This document shows positions 1 to 6,613 of a stretch of 10,210 nt of DNA, in pieces. The DNA comes from G001797105 sp964528155. Lineage in GTDB: Bacteria > Chloroflexota > Anaerolineae > Anaerolineales > E44-bin32. A program made the translations under genes and the position numbers. Each line of letters starts with the position of its first letter. The stretch's first letter is position 1. The DNA is taken from assembly GCA_964528155.1 (NCBI GenBank), contig CAZGRL010000127.1:1-10210 (forward strand). The letters are read 5' to 3'. The notes beneath the pieces were generated by a model that was not told the origin of the DNA, did not search any database, and was given only the letters and a program-made list of their open reading frames with translations.

Positions 1-1
1 T

Positions 2-50
2 CCCCGGCATATCTTCCTAGTTTGGCGCGTCAGATTCATTCACACGCTCA
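2..50 (-). repeat. Left copy of 49-bp terminal inverted repeat
   Basis: These 49 bases are the exact reverse complement of 10162-10210. The match stops inward at 51/10161 with two mismatches, then six more bases (GGGGAG) agree. Read outward on the minus strand, the repeat begins TGAGCGTGTG and contains AGGAAG at 18-13 followed by ATG at 10-8, then CCG GGG. That resembles a ribosome binding site and the first codons of an ORF running off the window. A plausible reading is the end of an insertion sequence or other dispersed repeat that broke the assembly. No transposase is visible, so the family cannot be named. Seen: the repeat and the SD/ATG. Inferred: mobile-element identity. Confidence 0.9.
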
Positions 51-51
51 A

Positions 52-75
52 GGGGGAGGGGGTTGGGGGTGGGGG
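52..75 (+). other. G-quadruplex motif (four G5 runs)
   Basis: Four runs of exactly five G occur at 52-56, 58-62, 65-69 and 71-75, separated by A, TT and T. This satisfies the classical G-quadruplex pattern with very short loops, which in general gives stable structures. The G-rich strand is the template strand for the minus-strand genes, so the dppF transcript would carry C runs just past its stop at 90. It lies between dppF and the left terminal repeat. Possible roles are slowing of polymerase after the operon, or simply a hard-to-sequence tract near a contig edge. Folding is inferred from the pattern only. Confidence 0.75.
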
Positions 76-89
76 ATGGAAAGGCGCGC

Positions 90-1076
90 TCAGCCGACCT
101 CGTGGCAGGCGACCCAGCGGCCGGGTGAGATCTCGCGCCATTCTGGGATGACTTCGGCGCAGTGCGGTTTGGCGATCGGACAGCGGGGGTGGAAGCGACA
201 CCCGGACGGTGGATTGCTCGGGCTGGGCACGTCGCCGGTCAAGATGATCCGCTCGCGAGCGCGCTCTTTCTTGGGATCGGGAATTGGAACGGCCGACAGG
301 AGAGATCGTGAGTACGGGTGAAGTGGGGCGTCGTACAGATCATCCGACCGAGCAAGCTCGGCGAGAACGCCGAGATACATGACGGCCACCCGATCACAGA
401 TGTGCCGGACCATGCTCAAGTCGTGGGCGATGAACAAGTACGTGAGCGAGAATCGATCCTGGAGGTCTTCGAGAAGATTGACGACCTGGGCCTGGATCGA
501 CACGTCCAGGGCAGAGATTGGCTCATCGCAAACGATGAACATCGGCTGAGAGGCGAGCGACCGGGCGATGCCGATCCGTTGTCTCTGGCCTCCGGAGAAT
601 TCGTGGGGGAATCGGTTGAGGTGCCGGTCGCTCAGCCCGACGAGTTCGAGGAGTTCCTTCACTCGGGCCGTCCGTTCTTGCTTGTTGTGCGCAAGATGGT
701 GGACTCTCAGTGGTTCGCTGACGATCGCGGCCACGGTCCAGCGCGGATTCAGGCTGGCGAATGGATCCTGGAAGATCATCTGCGCCTGACGGCGGATCGC
801 CAACATGTCCCTCCCTTGGGCACGCAGAACGTCCCGGCCGTTGATGGTCACAGAACCCTCGGTGGCAGGATACAGCCCGAGAAGCGTCCTGCCGGCGGTC
901 GTCTTCCCACAGCCGCTCTCACCCACCAGCCCCAGAGTCTCTCCCTGACTGATTTCGAACGTCACCCCGTCAACGGCCCTGACCGCGCCGACCTGGCGCT
1001 GCGCCAGGATCCCGCGCGTGATCGGGAAATGCTTTTTCAAGCCTTCGACGCGAACGAGCGGCCCGTTCGTCGTCAT
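90..1076 (-). CDS. dppF: Peptide ABC transporter ATP-binding protein DppF/OppF-type
   Basis: One of two ATPases driving import through DppBC from the cytoplasmic face. The 328-residue length is usual for the family. Visible motifs are Walker A GESGCGKT (52-59), Q-loop FQDP (102-105), signature SGGQRQR (161-167), Walker B IVCDEP (181-186) and H-loop AHD (217-219). The C-terminal oligopeptide-transporter region carries Cys293, Cys299, Cys306 and Cys324, the spacing linked to an iron-sulfur cluster in Dpp ATPases. The ATG at 1076-1074 overlaps the dppD stop (ATGA), which implies translational coupling, and GAGG runs lie just upstream. It is the last gene of the operon; its stop is 14 bp from a G-quadruplex motif. 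The family is certain. The substrate (di- or oligopeptide, or an opine or nickel-peptide relative) cannot be read from an ATPase. Confidence 0.95.
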   Translation of the reverse strand: MTTNGPLVRVEGLKKHFPITRGILAQRQVGAVRAVDGVTFEISQGETLGLVGESGCGKTTAGRTLLGLYPATEGSVTINGRDVLRAQGRDMLAIRRQAQMIFQDPFASLNPRWTVAAIVSEPLRVHHLAHNKQERTARVKELLELVGLSDRHLNRFPHEFSGGQRQRIGIARSLASQPMFIVCDEPISALDVSIQAQVVNLLEDLQDRFSLTYLFIAHDLSMVRHICDRVAVMYLGVLAELARSDDLYDAPLHPYSRSLLSAVPIPDPKKERARERIILTGDVPSPSNPPSGCRFHPRCPIAKPHCAEVIPEWREISPGRWVACHEVG

Positions 1077-2059
1077 TGACCTCGCACCTCATGGACATCG
1101 ACCCAGCAGGCGAGCTTATGCCCCGGCGCGACTATGAGGAGTGTCGGGTTTTCCTCGTGACAGCGCTCGATCACGTATTCGCACCGAGGTGCGAACGGAC
1201 AGCCCCGTGGTCGGACCAGCAGGTTGGGCGGCGCGCCAGGGATTGATCTCAGGCGGTCACCGCGTTTTCGATCGACGCGCGGAAGCGCATTCAGCAAGGC
1301 CAGCGTGTACGGATGGAGAGGGGCATCGAAGATCTCGTCGACGCTGGCTTCCTCGACGATATGCCCGGCGTACATGACGAGCACGCGTTCGGCCAGGCCG
1401 GCGACGACACCCAGATCGTGGGTGATCCAGATGATCGCCATGCCCAATTGATCGCGCAATCGTCGGACCAACTCGACGATCTGCGCCTGAATGGTCACAT
1501 CCAGGGCCGTCGTCGGTTCGTCGGCGATCAGCAAGCTCGGGTTGCAGGCGAGCGCCATGGCGATCATGACTCTCTGACGCATTCCGCCCGAAAACTGATG
1601 GGGATAATCCCCCAGCCGACCGGCGGGATCGGAGATGCCGACGGAGTCGAGCAGTGCGACTGTCCGCTCGGCGGCCTGTTCGGCGTTCATCCATAGGTGA
1701 CTTCGCAGGGCCTCGCTGATCTGCCGTCCGATGGTGAGCACCGGATTCAAACTGGTCATCGGGTCCTGGAAGATCATCCCGACCTCGGCCCCGCGGATCT
1801 TCTCCATCTCGGCGTCGCTCAAACGGAGCAAATCCCTGCTTTTGAAGACGGCGCTGCCGCTGACGATCTCTCCGGGAGGGATCGGGATCAATCCGAGCAG
1901 CGACATCACGCTGACCGACTTGCCGCAGCCGCTTTCTCCGACGAGCGCCAGCGTCTCCCCCTCGCCCAGCGCGTACGAGATGCCATTGACGGCGTGAACT
2001 GTTCCCTCGGGAGTGTTGAACCGCGTCTGCAGGTCGCGCACATCCAGCAAGATGGCCAC
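1073..2059 (-). CDS. dppD: Peptide ABC transporter ATP-binding protein DppD/OppD-type
   Basis: Partner ATPase of DppF; the two are expected to form the nucleotide-binding heterodimer beneath DppBC. Its 328 residues show Walker A GESGCGKS (41-48), Q-loop FQDP (97-100), signature FSGGMRQR (156-163), Walker B LLIADEP (176-182) and H-loop ITHD (212-215). Cys287, Cys293, Cys300 and Cys318 repeat the x5-x6-x17 spacing of DppF and fit the known iron-sulfur site of this subfamily. The start is GTG at 2059-2057, supported by GGGAG five to six bases upstream. Its stop overlaps the dppF start by four bases. On the other side, 214 bp separate it from dppC, an unusually long gap within such an operon. The SGGMRQR form of the signature is typical of DppD/OppD rather than DppF. 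Confidence 0.95.
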   Translation of the reverse strand: MAILLDVRDLQTRFNTPEGTVHAVNGISYALGEGETLALVGESGCGKSVSVMSLLGLIPIPPGEIVSGSAVFKSRDLLRLSDAEMEKIRGAEVGMIFQDPMTSLNPVLTIGRQISEALRSHLWMNAEQAAERTVALLDSVGISDPAGRLGDYPHQFSGGMRQRVMIAMALACNPSLLIADEPTTALDVTIQAQIVELVRRLRDQLGMAIIWITHDLGVVAGLAERVLVMYAGHIVEEASVDEIFDAPLHPYTLALLNALPRVDRKRGDRLRSIPGAPPNLLVRPRGCPFAPRCEYVIERCHEENPTLLIVAPGHKLACWVDVHEVRGQ

Positions 2060-2273
2060 GATGTCTCCCGCTGCCTACACTTCAAACTCACCCATCACGG
2101 CGTCACGCTCTGCCACACGAAGGTGCCAGAGCAGGATGTCGGGGGAGCGAAGCTGGCCTGACTTCCAGCGCGCATGATGACGCGACCCCGGCCTGATCGA
2201 AGCGACGAAGGCTGGCGCGAACGCCGTCGGCGGGAGGACAGGCACGCCGGAGCCGGCTTGACTGCAATCCTCC
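2060..2273. other. Long intra-operon gap between dppC and dppD
   Basis: 214 bp with no convincing gene. A minus-strand open frame crosses the gap (2317-2075), but it starts inside dppC, has no ribosome binding site of its own and resembles no family I recognise. The gap holds a short direct repeat GGCCTGA (2155-2161 and 2190-2196) and a small GCCGG/CCGGC dyad around 2244-2255, neither strong. No promoter or terminator with a T tract is evident. It may be a decayed gene remnant or a long untranslated spacer. Confidence 0.5.
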
Positions 2274-3230
2274 CTAGACCGCACGGCCGCGAGGATCGAG
2301 CGCATCCCGCAGACCATCGCCGACGAAGTTCGTGCTCAACACGGTCAACACGATCAACGTTCCCGGGAAGACCCACAGCCAGGGGGCCGTCGAGATGTAG
2401 TTGTAGGCCCCCTCGAGCATGTTCCCCCACGTCGCCGTCGGGGGCTGGACACCCAGGCCGAGGAAGCTGATGTAGGCCTCCGACAGGATGGCATTGGCGA
2501 CCCCCAGCGTGGCCGACACCACGATCGGTGCCACGCTGTTCGGGAGGATGTGGCCGAAGATGATCTGAATCGAGCTCGTTCCCGTGGCGCGCGCGGCCAG
2601 AATGAATTCATTCTCTTTGATAGAGAGGAACTCGGCCCTGACGATTCGAGCCAGGTAGGGCCAGCTTGTCAGGCCGATGATGACGATGATCACGACCACG
2701 CTGCCGCTGTAGGTCCGGTTGTATATCGTGATGTTTGGGACCCGACCACTGAAGAATTTCGCCATGACCAGGAGCAGAAAGATCTGGGGGATGGTGAATA
2801 CGGCTTCGGTGAACCGCATCAGCAAGCTGTCCAACCGGCCGCCGTAGTACCCGGCCGCGGAGCCGATCAAGATCCCGACAATCGTCTCGAGCAGAACGGC
2901 CGTCAATCCGATGATCAACGAGATCTGGCCGCCGTAGATCGTGCGGGCGAAGATGTCTCGACCGATGGTGTCCGTTCCAAATGGGTGGGTGGCGGACGGC
3001 GCCTGCAACCTTGCGGCGGTTTCGGTGAAGTTGCTGTAGGCCTCACTCAACACCAATGATCCGCCGAAGGCATAGACGAACAGCAGGACCAGCACGACGA
3101 TCCCGCCCAACGCCATCTTGTGCCGCCGAAACCGCCGCCAGGTCAACGTCCCGAGGGAGAGGGGTGGCGCCTCCAGTTCGTCGAGCCGGCGGGGGGTAAG
3201 GTCGGGGGAGAGGCTCAGAGTCTGGGACAT
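2274..3230 (-). CDS. dppC: Peptide ABC transporter permease DppC
   Basis: Inner-membrane permease that pairs with DppB to form the translocation channel. It has a long cytoplasmic N-terminus, a first hydrophobic segment (GGIVVLVLLFVYAFGG), the conserved HPFGTDTIGRDIFAR region, and further membrane segments. The EAA-type coupling loop, NEFILAARATGTSS through HILPN, contacts the ATPases. The C-terminal region SFLGLGVQPPTATWG is typical of DppC. I prefer ATG at 3230-3228 (318 residues). A GTG at 3260 would add ten residues, but its only SD (AAGGAG) directly abuts the codon, whereas the ATG has GGAG about 12 bases upstream. The gap to dppB is 33 bp, or 3 bp with the longer start. The product ends near 318-328 residues, a normal size for the family. 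The start is uncertain; the identity is not. Confidence 0.93.
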   Translation of the reverse strand: MSQTLSLSPDLTPRRLDELEAPPLSLGTLTWRRFRRHKMALGGIVVLVLLFVYAFGGSLVLSEAYSNFTETAARLQAPSATHPFGTDTIGRDIFARTIYGGQISLIIGLTAVLLETIVGILIGSAAGYYGGRLDSLLMRFTEAVFTIPQIFLLLVMAKFFSGRVPNITIYNRTYSGSVVVIIVIIGLTSWPYLARIVRAEFLSIKENEFILAARATGTSSIQIIFGHILPNSVAPIVVSATLGVANAILSEAYISFLGLGVQPPTATWGNMLEGAYNYISTAPWLWVFPGTLIVLTVLSTNFVGDGLRDALDPRGRAV

Positions 3231-3263
3231 GCTTCGAGAACGCTCCGGGAGCCTTGGCACTCC

Positions 3264-4298
3264 TTACTCGTAACGAATGCGCGGATCGAGCCACGCATAG
3301 GTGATATCCGTGATCAACTGAAACGCCACGACGGCGACCGAGACCATCATCAGAATTCCCATCACCACCGGGGCATCCCCGCGCGAGAGATGATCGAGAA
3401 ACAGACGCCCCATCCCCGGCCAGGCAAAGATGCGTTCGGTCACGACCGCGCCCGCCAGAAGGGTGGGCAGGTCGAGCCCGACGACGGTCACGATCGGCAG
3501 GGAGGCATTCTTGAGCGCATGGATCAGGACGATGTCTCGGCGTGGAAGGCCTTTGGACTTGGCCGTACGGATGTAGTCCTGGCTCATGACCTCGAGCATC
3601 GTGCCCCGAATGTAACGGCTATAGGCGGCCAGGCTGATGAAGGAAATCGAGAATACCGGCAAAATCATGTGCAGTGTGACCTGGCCGAGCGACTTGCCGA
3701 CTTGCGGATCGAACATGCCGACCGTCGGCAGATACGGCAGCCCCCAACGTTTGAAGTTCACGGCGAAGATATACATCGACAAGAGAGCGATGAAGAAGAT
3801 CGGCATGGAATAGCCGACGAATGATAGCGTTGTGACCGCGTGATCTAGCAGCGAATACTGGCGAAGGGCGGAATACACGCCGACGATCAGCGAGAACACG
3901 ATGATCAGGATCTCGGAAGGGATCATCAAGATCAGGGTGTTGGGAAGCCGATCCCAGATGACCTGGACGACCGGCACGCCCCGGTTGACCAGCGAGGTGC
4001 CCAGATCGCCTCGCAGAATGCCCTGGCGAGTTCCACTGGATTCGGCCACGCCGTCGCCGTCGAGATCGACCTTGGCCCAATCGTTGCCGACCAGCCAGTA
4101 CACGTATTGCAGCCAGATCGGCTTGTCCAGGCCGAGCTGACGGGCGAGACGCTCGCGATCGGACGAGCGCGTGATCGACCGGCCGCCCATTGTCGCCAGT
4201 GGGTCGCCCATGTTGCGAAGCAGCGCGAACAGCACGATGCTGATGATGAACAGCAGGGGGATCGCCTGGAGAATGCGGCGAACGATGTAGCGGCTCAC
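3264..4298 (-). CDS. dppB: Peptide ABC transporter permease DppB
   Basis: Inner-membrane permease, partner of DppC. It opens with the hallmark MSRYIVRRILQAIPLLF, where the first helix lies at about residues 10-28, and has several later membrane segments. The EAA coupling loop runs from DYIRTAKSKG (241-250) to the LP at about 267-268. The start is GTG at 4298-4296 with GAGG five bases upstream. The 344 residues are slightly long because the extracytoplasmic region before GDLGTS (98-103) contains an extra stretch with D78-L-D80-G-D82-G, an EF-hand/dockerin-like calcium loop not found in enterobacterial DppB. I believe related insertions occur in Chloroflexota permeases, which supports the taxonomic guess. 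It follows dppA after 105 bp containing a hairpin. Confidence 0.94.
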   Translation of the reverse strand: MSRYIVRRILQAIPLLFIISIVLFALLRNMGDPLATMGGRSITRSSDRERLARQLGLDKPIWLQYVYWLVGNDWAKVDLDGDGVAESSGTRQGILRGDLGTSLVNRGVPVVQVIWDRLPNTLILMIPSEILIIVFSLIVGVYSALRQYSLLDHAVTTLSFVGYSMPIFFIALLSMYIFAVNFKRWGLPYLPTVGMFDPQVGKSLGQVTLHMILPVFSISFISLAAYSRYIRGTMLEVMSQDYIRTAKSKGLPRRDIVLIHALKNASLPIVTVVGLDLPTLLAGAVVTERIFAWPGMGRLFLDHLSRGDAPVVMGILMMVSVAVVAFQLITDITYAWLDPRIRYE

Positions 4299-4345
4299 GC
4301 CTGCCTCTGATGGGCGTGCGATCTGATCATCGGAGGGATGGGCTT

Positions 4346-4377
4346 GGGCCGGGGAGGAGGTCTATCCTCCCCGGCCC
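4346..4377 (-). terminator. GC-rich hairpin between dppA and dppB
   Basis: A perfect 13-bp stem pairs 4346-4358 with 4365-4377 around a six-base loop. It lies 27 bp past the dppA stop and 48 bp before the dppB start. No T tract follows it in the direction of transcription, so it is not a classical intrinsic terminator. In many importer operons, stem-loops between the binding-protein gene and the permease gene cause partial termination or protect the upstream mRNA from 3' decay, giving more binding protein than permease. That role is inferred from position and structure. Confidence 0.7.
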
Positions 4378-4403
4378 TGGCTGGTCTCTGGGATCGCCGA
4401 AAT

Positions 4404-6113
4404 CTACTCGGCCAGATCCCATTCGGTGATGTTGAAGAATGGAGTCACGCCGGAGATCTTGACATTCATCAGGCGCGACCCGATGGCCCACTGATCCGGG
4501 TCCTTCCACATCCCCAGCCAATACACCTTGTCGTATATCAGCTTGCTGATCTGCTGGAAGGTCTTCTGGCGGGCGGCGAAGTCGACCTGCGTGGCCTGGA
4601 GTTTGAACAGGCCGTCGAGTTCAGGATCGCAGATCGCCTGCCAGTTCACCCCCTGGGGCGACTCGTCGGAAGGAATCTCACTGCACACCCAGTAGGCGAT
4701 GTCCGGGTCCGGCCAGCCTAACGGCGTGTCCGACCACTCGGAGATGTCGAGCTGGCCGGTTGCCGCCGGCCCGCCTTCGCCGTACGTGGCGAAGAAGATG
4801 TCCGAGTCATAGTTGAATAACTCGACCTTGATCCCCACTTGGGCCAACTGCTGCTGGGCGACGGCCTGCGTATCCTGCCGTACTTCTCGCGTCGTGGTCC
4901 CATAGGTCAGCGAGAGATCGACGCCGTCCTTGTCTCGGACGCCATCCCCGTTGCTGTCGACCCACCCCGCCTGATCCAGAAGGGCCTTGGCGGCTTCCGG
5001 GTCGAAGGGATACGGTTCGACGCTCGGATCGGCGTACGGCGTGTTGTCCCAGAACGTGGCGGCCGGTTCGGTTAGACCGAGCAGAAGGTCCTTCGATAGG
5101 GAGAAGCGATCGAAGGCCATGGCGATGGCCTGTCGAACGCGCACATCCTGAAGCGCCGGATGACCCTTCTCGGGATCGAGATACATGTACCAGCCCTCGT
5201 TGTACCCGGAATAGGCCGTCACGATCTTGAGACCGGCGTCCTCGAGCCCGGGGATGTCCGGGTAGGCGATGAATGTTCCCAGGTCTCCATCCCCGGCCGT
5301 CAGGGCCGCGATTTGTGAAGCGTCGTCCGGAACGAAGCGGACGAAGATCTCGTCGATCTTGGGCTTCTCCAGCCAGTAGTTGTCGTTGGTGACGAACCGG
5401 GCGAAGCTCCCCGATTCCCAGTCCTGGAACACGTACGGGCCGCAGCCGACCGTTGGGTCGCGGTTCCACTCGGCGTTGTCCAGGGTGCCATCCTGCTCGA
5501 AGACCGGGCGCAGCACGTGGGCCGGGAGCATCCCGTGCCACAAAGTGCCTGCCCAACTGGCGAACGGTTCGTCAAAAGTCAGGACGACAGTCTGTGGATC
5601 CGGCGCCTCGACGCTCTTGATCTGATCGTACGGATAAGCCGAGGCGACGGCGTTCTTCGGATCGACGTGCATGTCGGAGGTGAAGACGAAGTCATCCGAA
5701 GTGATCGGCTCGCCGTCCGACCAAACGATGTCGGACCGCAGGTTCATCGTAATCACCTTGCCATCGGCGGAGATGCCCCCGTTCTCTGTGCTCGGCATCT
5801 CGGTGACGAGGACAGGTCGGGGCTCGTTGTTCTCGTCGAAATCCCAGGCCCAACAATTCCAGAGTTGATGGGTGATTTGCGAAAACCACTGGTTCGTGTA
5901 GGCCGAGTTGAGCGTGTCGAATTCCTGAGTGAAGATGAATGTGGCGACTTTGTGTTGTTCGGGTGGCGGCTGGGTGGGCTCCGGGGCGGCAGGTGACTCT
6001 CCCGCCGCCGGCGCCTGTGTCGGGGACGCGGCGGGGGCGGCGCATCCCGTTAGAGCGAGGCTGACGATCGTCGCACAGAGGAACACAACCCTCAATGCTT
6101 TGCTGCCTGACAT
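4404..6113 (-). CDS. dppA: Peptide-binding lipoprotein, SBP family 5
   Basis: Extracytoplasmic solute receptor that delivers substrate to DppBC. Residues 1-23 form a lipoprotein signal peptide with lipobox L21-T-G-C24; Cys24 would be lipidated. An Ala/Pro/Gln linker (25-53) follows. The mature part shows SBP_bac_5 landmarks: the WSDGEPITSDDFVFT region (131-145), GCGPYVF (233-239), DVRVRQAIAMAFDR (333-346), and ALLDQAGWVDSNGDGV (377-392), a family-typical acidic loop. The 569-residue length is normal. The ATG at 6113 has an excellent GGAGG with 8-base spacing. It is first gene of dppABCDF, preceded by a long leader and a near-consensus promoter. The specificity is not readable: peptides are most likely, but family 5 also binds opines, nickel complexes and sugars. 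Confidence 0.93.
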   Translation of the reverse strand: MSGSKALRVVFLCATIVSLALTGCAAPAASPTQAPAAGESPAAPEPTQPPPEQHKVATFIFTQEFDTLNSAYTNQWFSQITHQLWNCWAWDFDENNEPRPVLVTEMPSTENGGISADGKVITMNLRSDIVWSDGEPITSDDFVFTSDMHVDPKNAVASAYPYDQIKSVEAPDPQTVVLTFDEPFASWAGTLWHGMLPAHVLRPVFEQDGTLDNAEWNRDPTVGCGPYVFQDWESGSFARFVTNDNYWLEKPKIDEIFVRFVPDDASQIAALTAGDGDLGTFIAYPDIPGLEDAGLKIVTAYSGYNEGWYMYLDPEKGHPALQDVRVRQAIAMAFDRFSLSKDLLLGLTEPAATFWDNTPYADPSVEPYPFDPEAAKALLDQAGWVDSNGDGVRDKDGVDLSLTYGTTTREVRQDTQAVAQQQLAQVGIKVELFNYDSDIFFATYGEGGPAATGQLDISEWSDTPLGWPDPDIAYWVCSEIPSDESPQGVNWQAICDPELDGLFKLQATQVDFAARQKTFQQISKLIYDKVYWLGMWKDPDQWAIGSRLMNVKISGVTPFFNITEWDLAE

Positions 6114-6407
6114 GATCTTCTCCTCCCCAACAGAAGCGGGGTGTTTAGCAAGGACGGGTGATGGGGCGGTTCACCTTGTCATGGCTCTATGCGCACCTCC
6201 TGGGGAACCTGGATGGCTCATCAACGGTTGCGGTCGACGGGTGTTGTCGTAACCTGCCGGAAGGACGAGTGCGACCGCGCAAAGTGGTTCGTTCGAGGTC
6301 CGGACACGCTCATCGGATGAGGGCCGGGAACCTTGGACGGGTTTCTGGACACGGGGGAAACGAGGATTGGGGCCAACGGGGAAGTCCTCATCGGCCGGCT
6401 ATGTCGT
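6114..6407 (-). other. dppA leader (long 5' untranslated region)
   Basis: About 300 nt separate the predicted transcription start, near 6411, from the dppA ATG. The leader ends in the dppA ribosome binding site (GGGGAGGAGAAG). A second perfect AGGAGG lies at 6201-6196. It precedes a tiny ORF of three codons (M-T-R-stop, 6182-6171) at a loose 13-base spacing, and also overlaps a GTG. I recognise no riboswitch class here. The leader could hold post-transcriptional control, but nothing stronger is visible. Confidence 0.5.
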
Positions 6408-6442
6408 ACCTTGACCTATTATAGGGGTGTTCGCGTCAAGGT
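6408..6442. promoter_or_regulatory. 8-bp dyad over the dppA promoter (candidate operator)
   Basis: ACCTTGAC (6408-6415) and its exact complement GTCAAGGT (6435-6442) flank the -10 box. One half overlaps the -35 element and the other sits at the predicted transcription start. Half-site centres are 27 bp apart, about two and a half helical turns. The placement suits a repressor that blocks the promoter, but no regulator gene is in the window and no known operator is recognised. Confidence 0.5.
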
Positions 6443-6445
6443 CAA
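6418..6445 (-). promoter_or_regulatory. Sigma-70-type promoter for dppABCDF
   Basis: On the minus strand, TTGACC (6445-6440) and a perfect TATAAT (6423-6418) are separated by 16 bases. This is by far the best promoter match I found in the window and it points toward dppA. The predicted start point is near 6411, giving a leader of about 300 nt. A second TTGACG immediately downstream of the -35 would leave a spacer too short to be functional. The promoter explains why dppA need not depend on read-through from the creatininase gene. Confidence 0.7.
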
Positions 6446-6475
6446 TCCGCGGGGATGGCGTGGCGCACGCTCCTC

Positions 6476-6533
6476 GGGGATACGTCCCCCGTCTGTGGGG
6501 GGCGCAGGGGGGAGGGCATCCTCCGCCTCCCCC
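6476..6533. other. Cluster of GC-rich stem-loops in the dppA upstream gap
   Basis: Short overlapping dyads occur here: GGGGA/TCCCC (6476-6480 with 6485-6489), CCCCC/GGGGG around 6486-6502, and GGGGGAGG/CCTCCCCC (6508-6515 with 6526-6533, 10-base loop). They lie past the creatininase-family stop and before the dppA promoter. They could mark the 3' end of that transcript, although no T tract is present. Some of the pairing is mutually exclusive. Confidence 0.4.
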
Positions 6534-6562
6534 GCCAGATGCCTTGACCGAAGGGAGAAACT

Positions 6563-6613
6563 TGCAGGAATGAGTACGCAGGCGGCGTAGCCGCCTGCGT
6601 ACTCATTCCTGCA
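6563..6613. repeat. Perfect 24-bp palindrome with 3-base loop
   Basis: Bases 6563-6586 are the exact reverse complement of 6590-6613 with only GTA between. The stem contains no mismatch, so it would form a very stable hairpin in RNA from either strand. The right arm includes the last two sense codons and the TGA stop (6605-6603) of the creatininase-family gene. No T tract follows on either side. Perfect arms of this kind are typical of dispersed REP-like or MITE-like palindromes. A bidirectional transcript-end structure is the alternative. Confidence 0.85.

Noticed and set aside
2..50. Terminal repeat as the end of a Tn3-family transposon
   Set aside because: GCGTCAG and ACGCTCA resemble parts of Tn3-type ends, but the order length is too short, the outer GGGG start is not in the right place, and no transposase or resolvase is present.
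318..1079. Long plus-strand open frame opposite dppF (also similar ones at 3120-3824, 6972-7622 and 8165-8734)
   Set aside because: These are antisense shadows of well-supported minus-strand genes in GC-rich DNA. They have no family motifs and no convincing ribosome binding sites.
2075..2317. Minus-strand 80-codon open frame spanning the dppC-dppD gap
   Set aside because: It begins inside dppC, lacks a ribosome binding site and resembles no protein family; it is noted only as possible remnant sequence.
6114..6407. Known riboswitch in the dppA leader
   Set aside because: I could not find the conserved core of any riboswitch class I know; only a loose leader with an orphan SD is visible.
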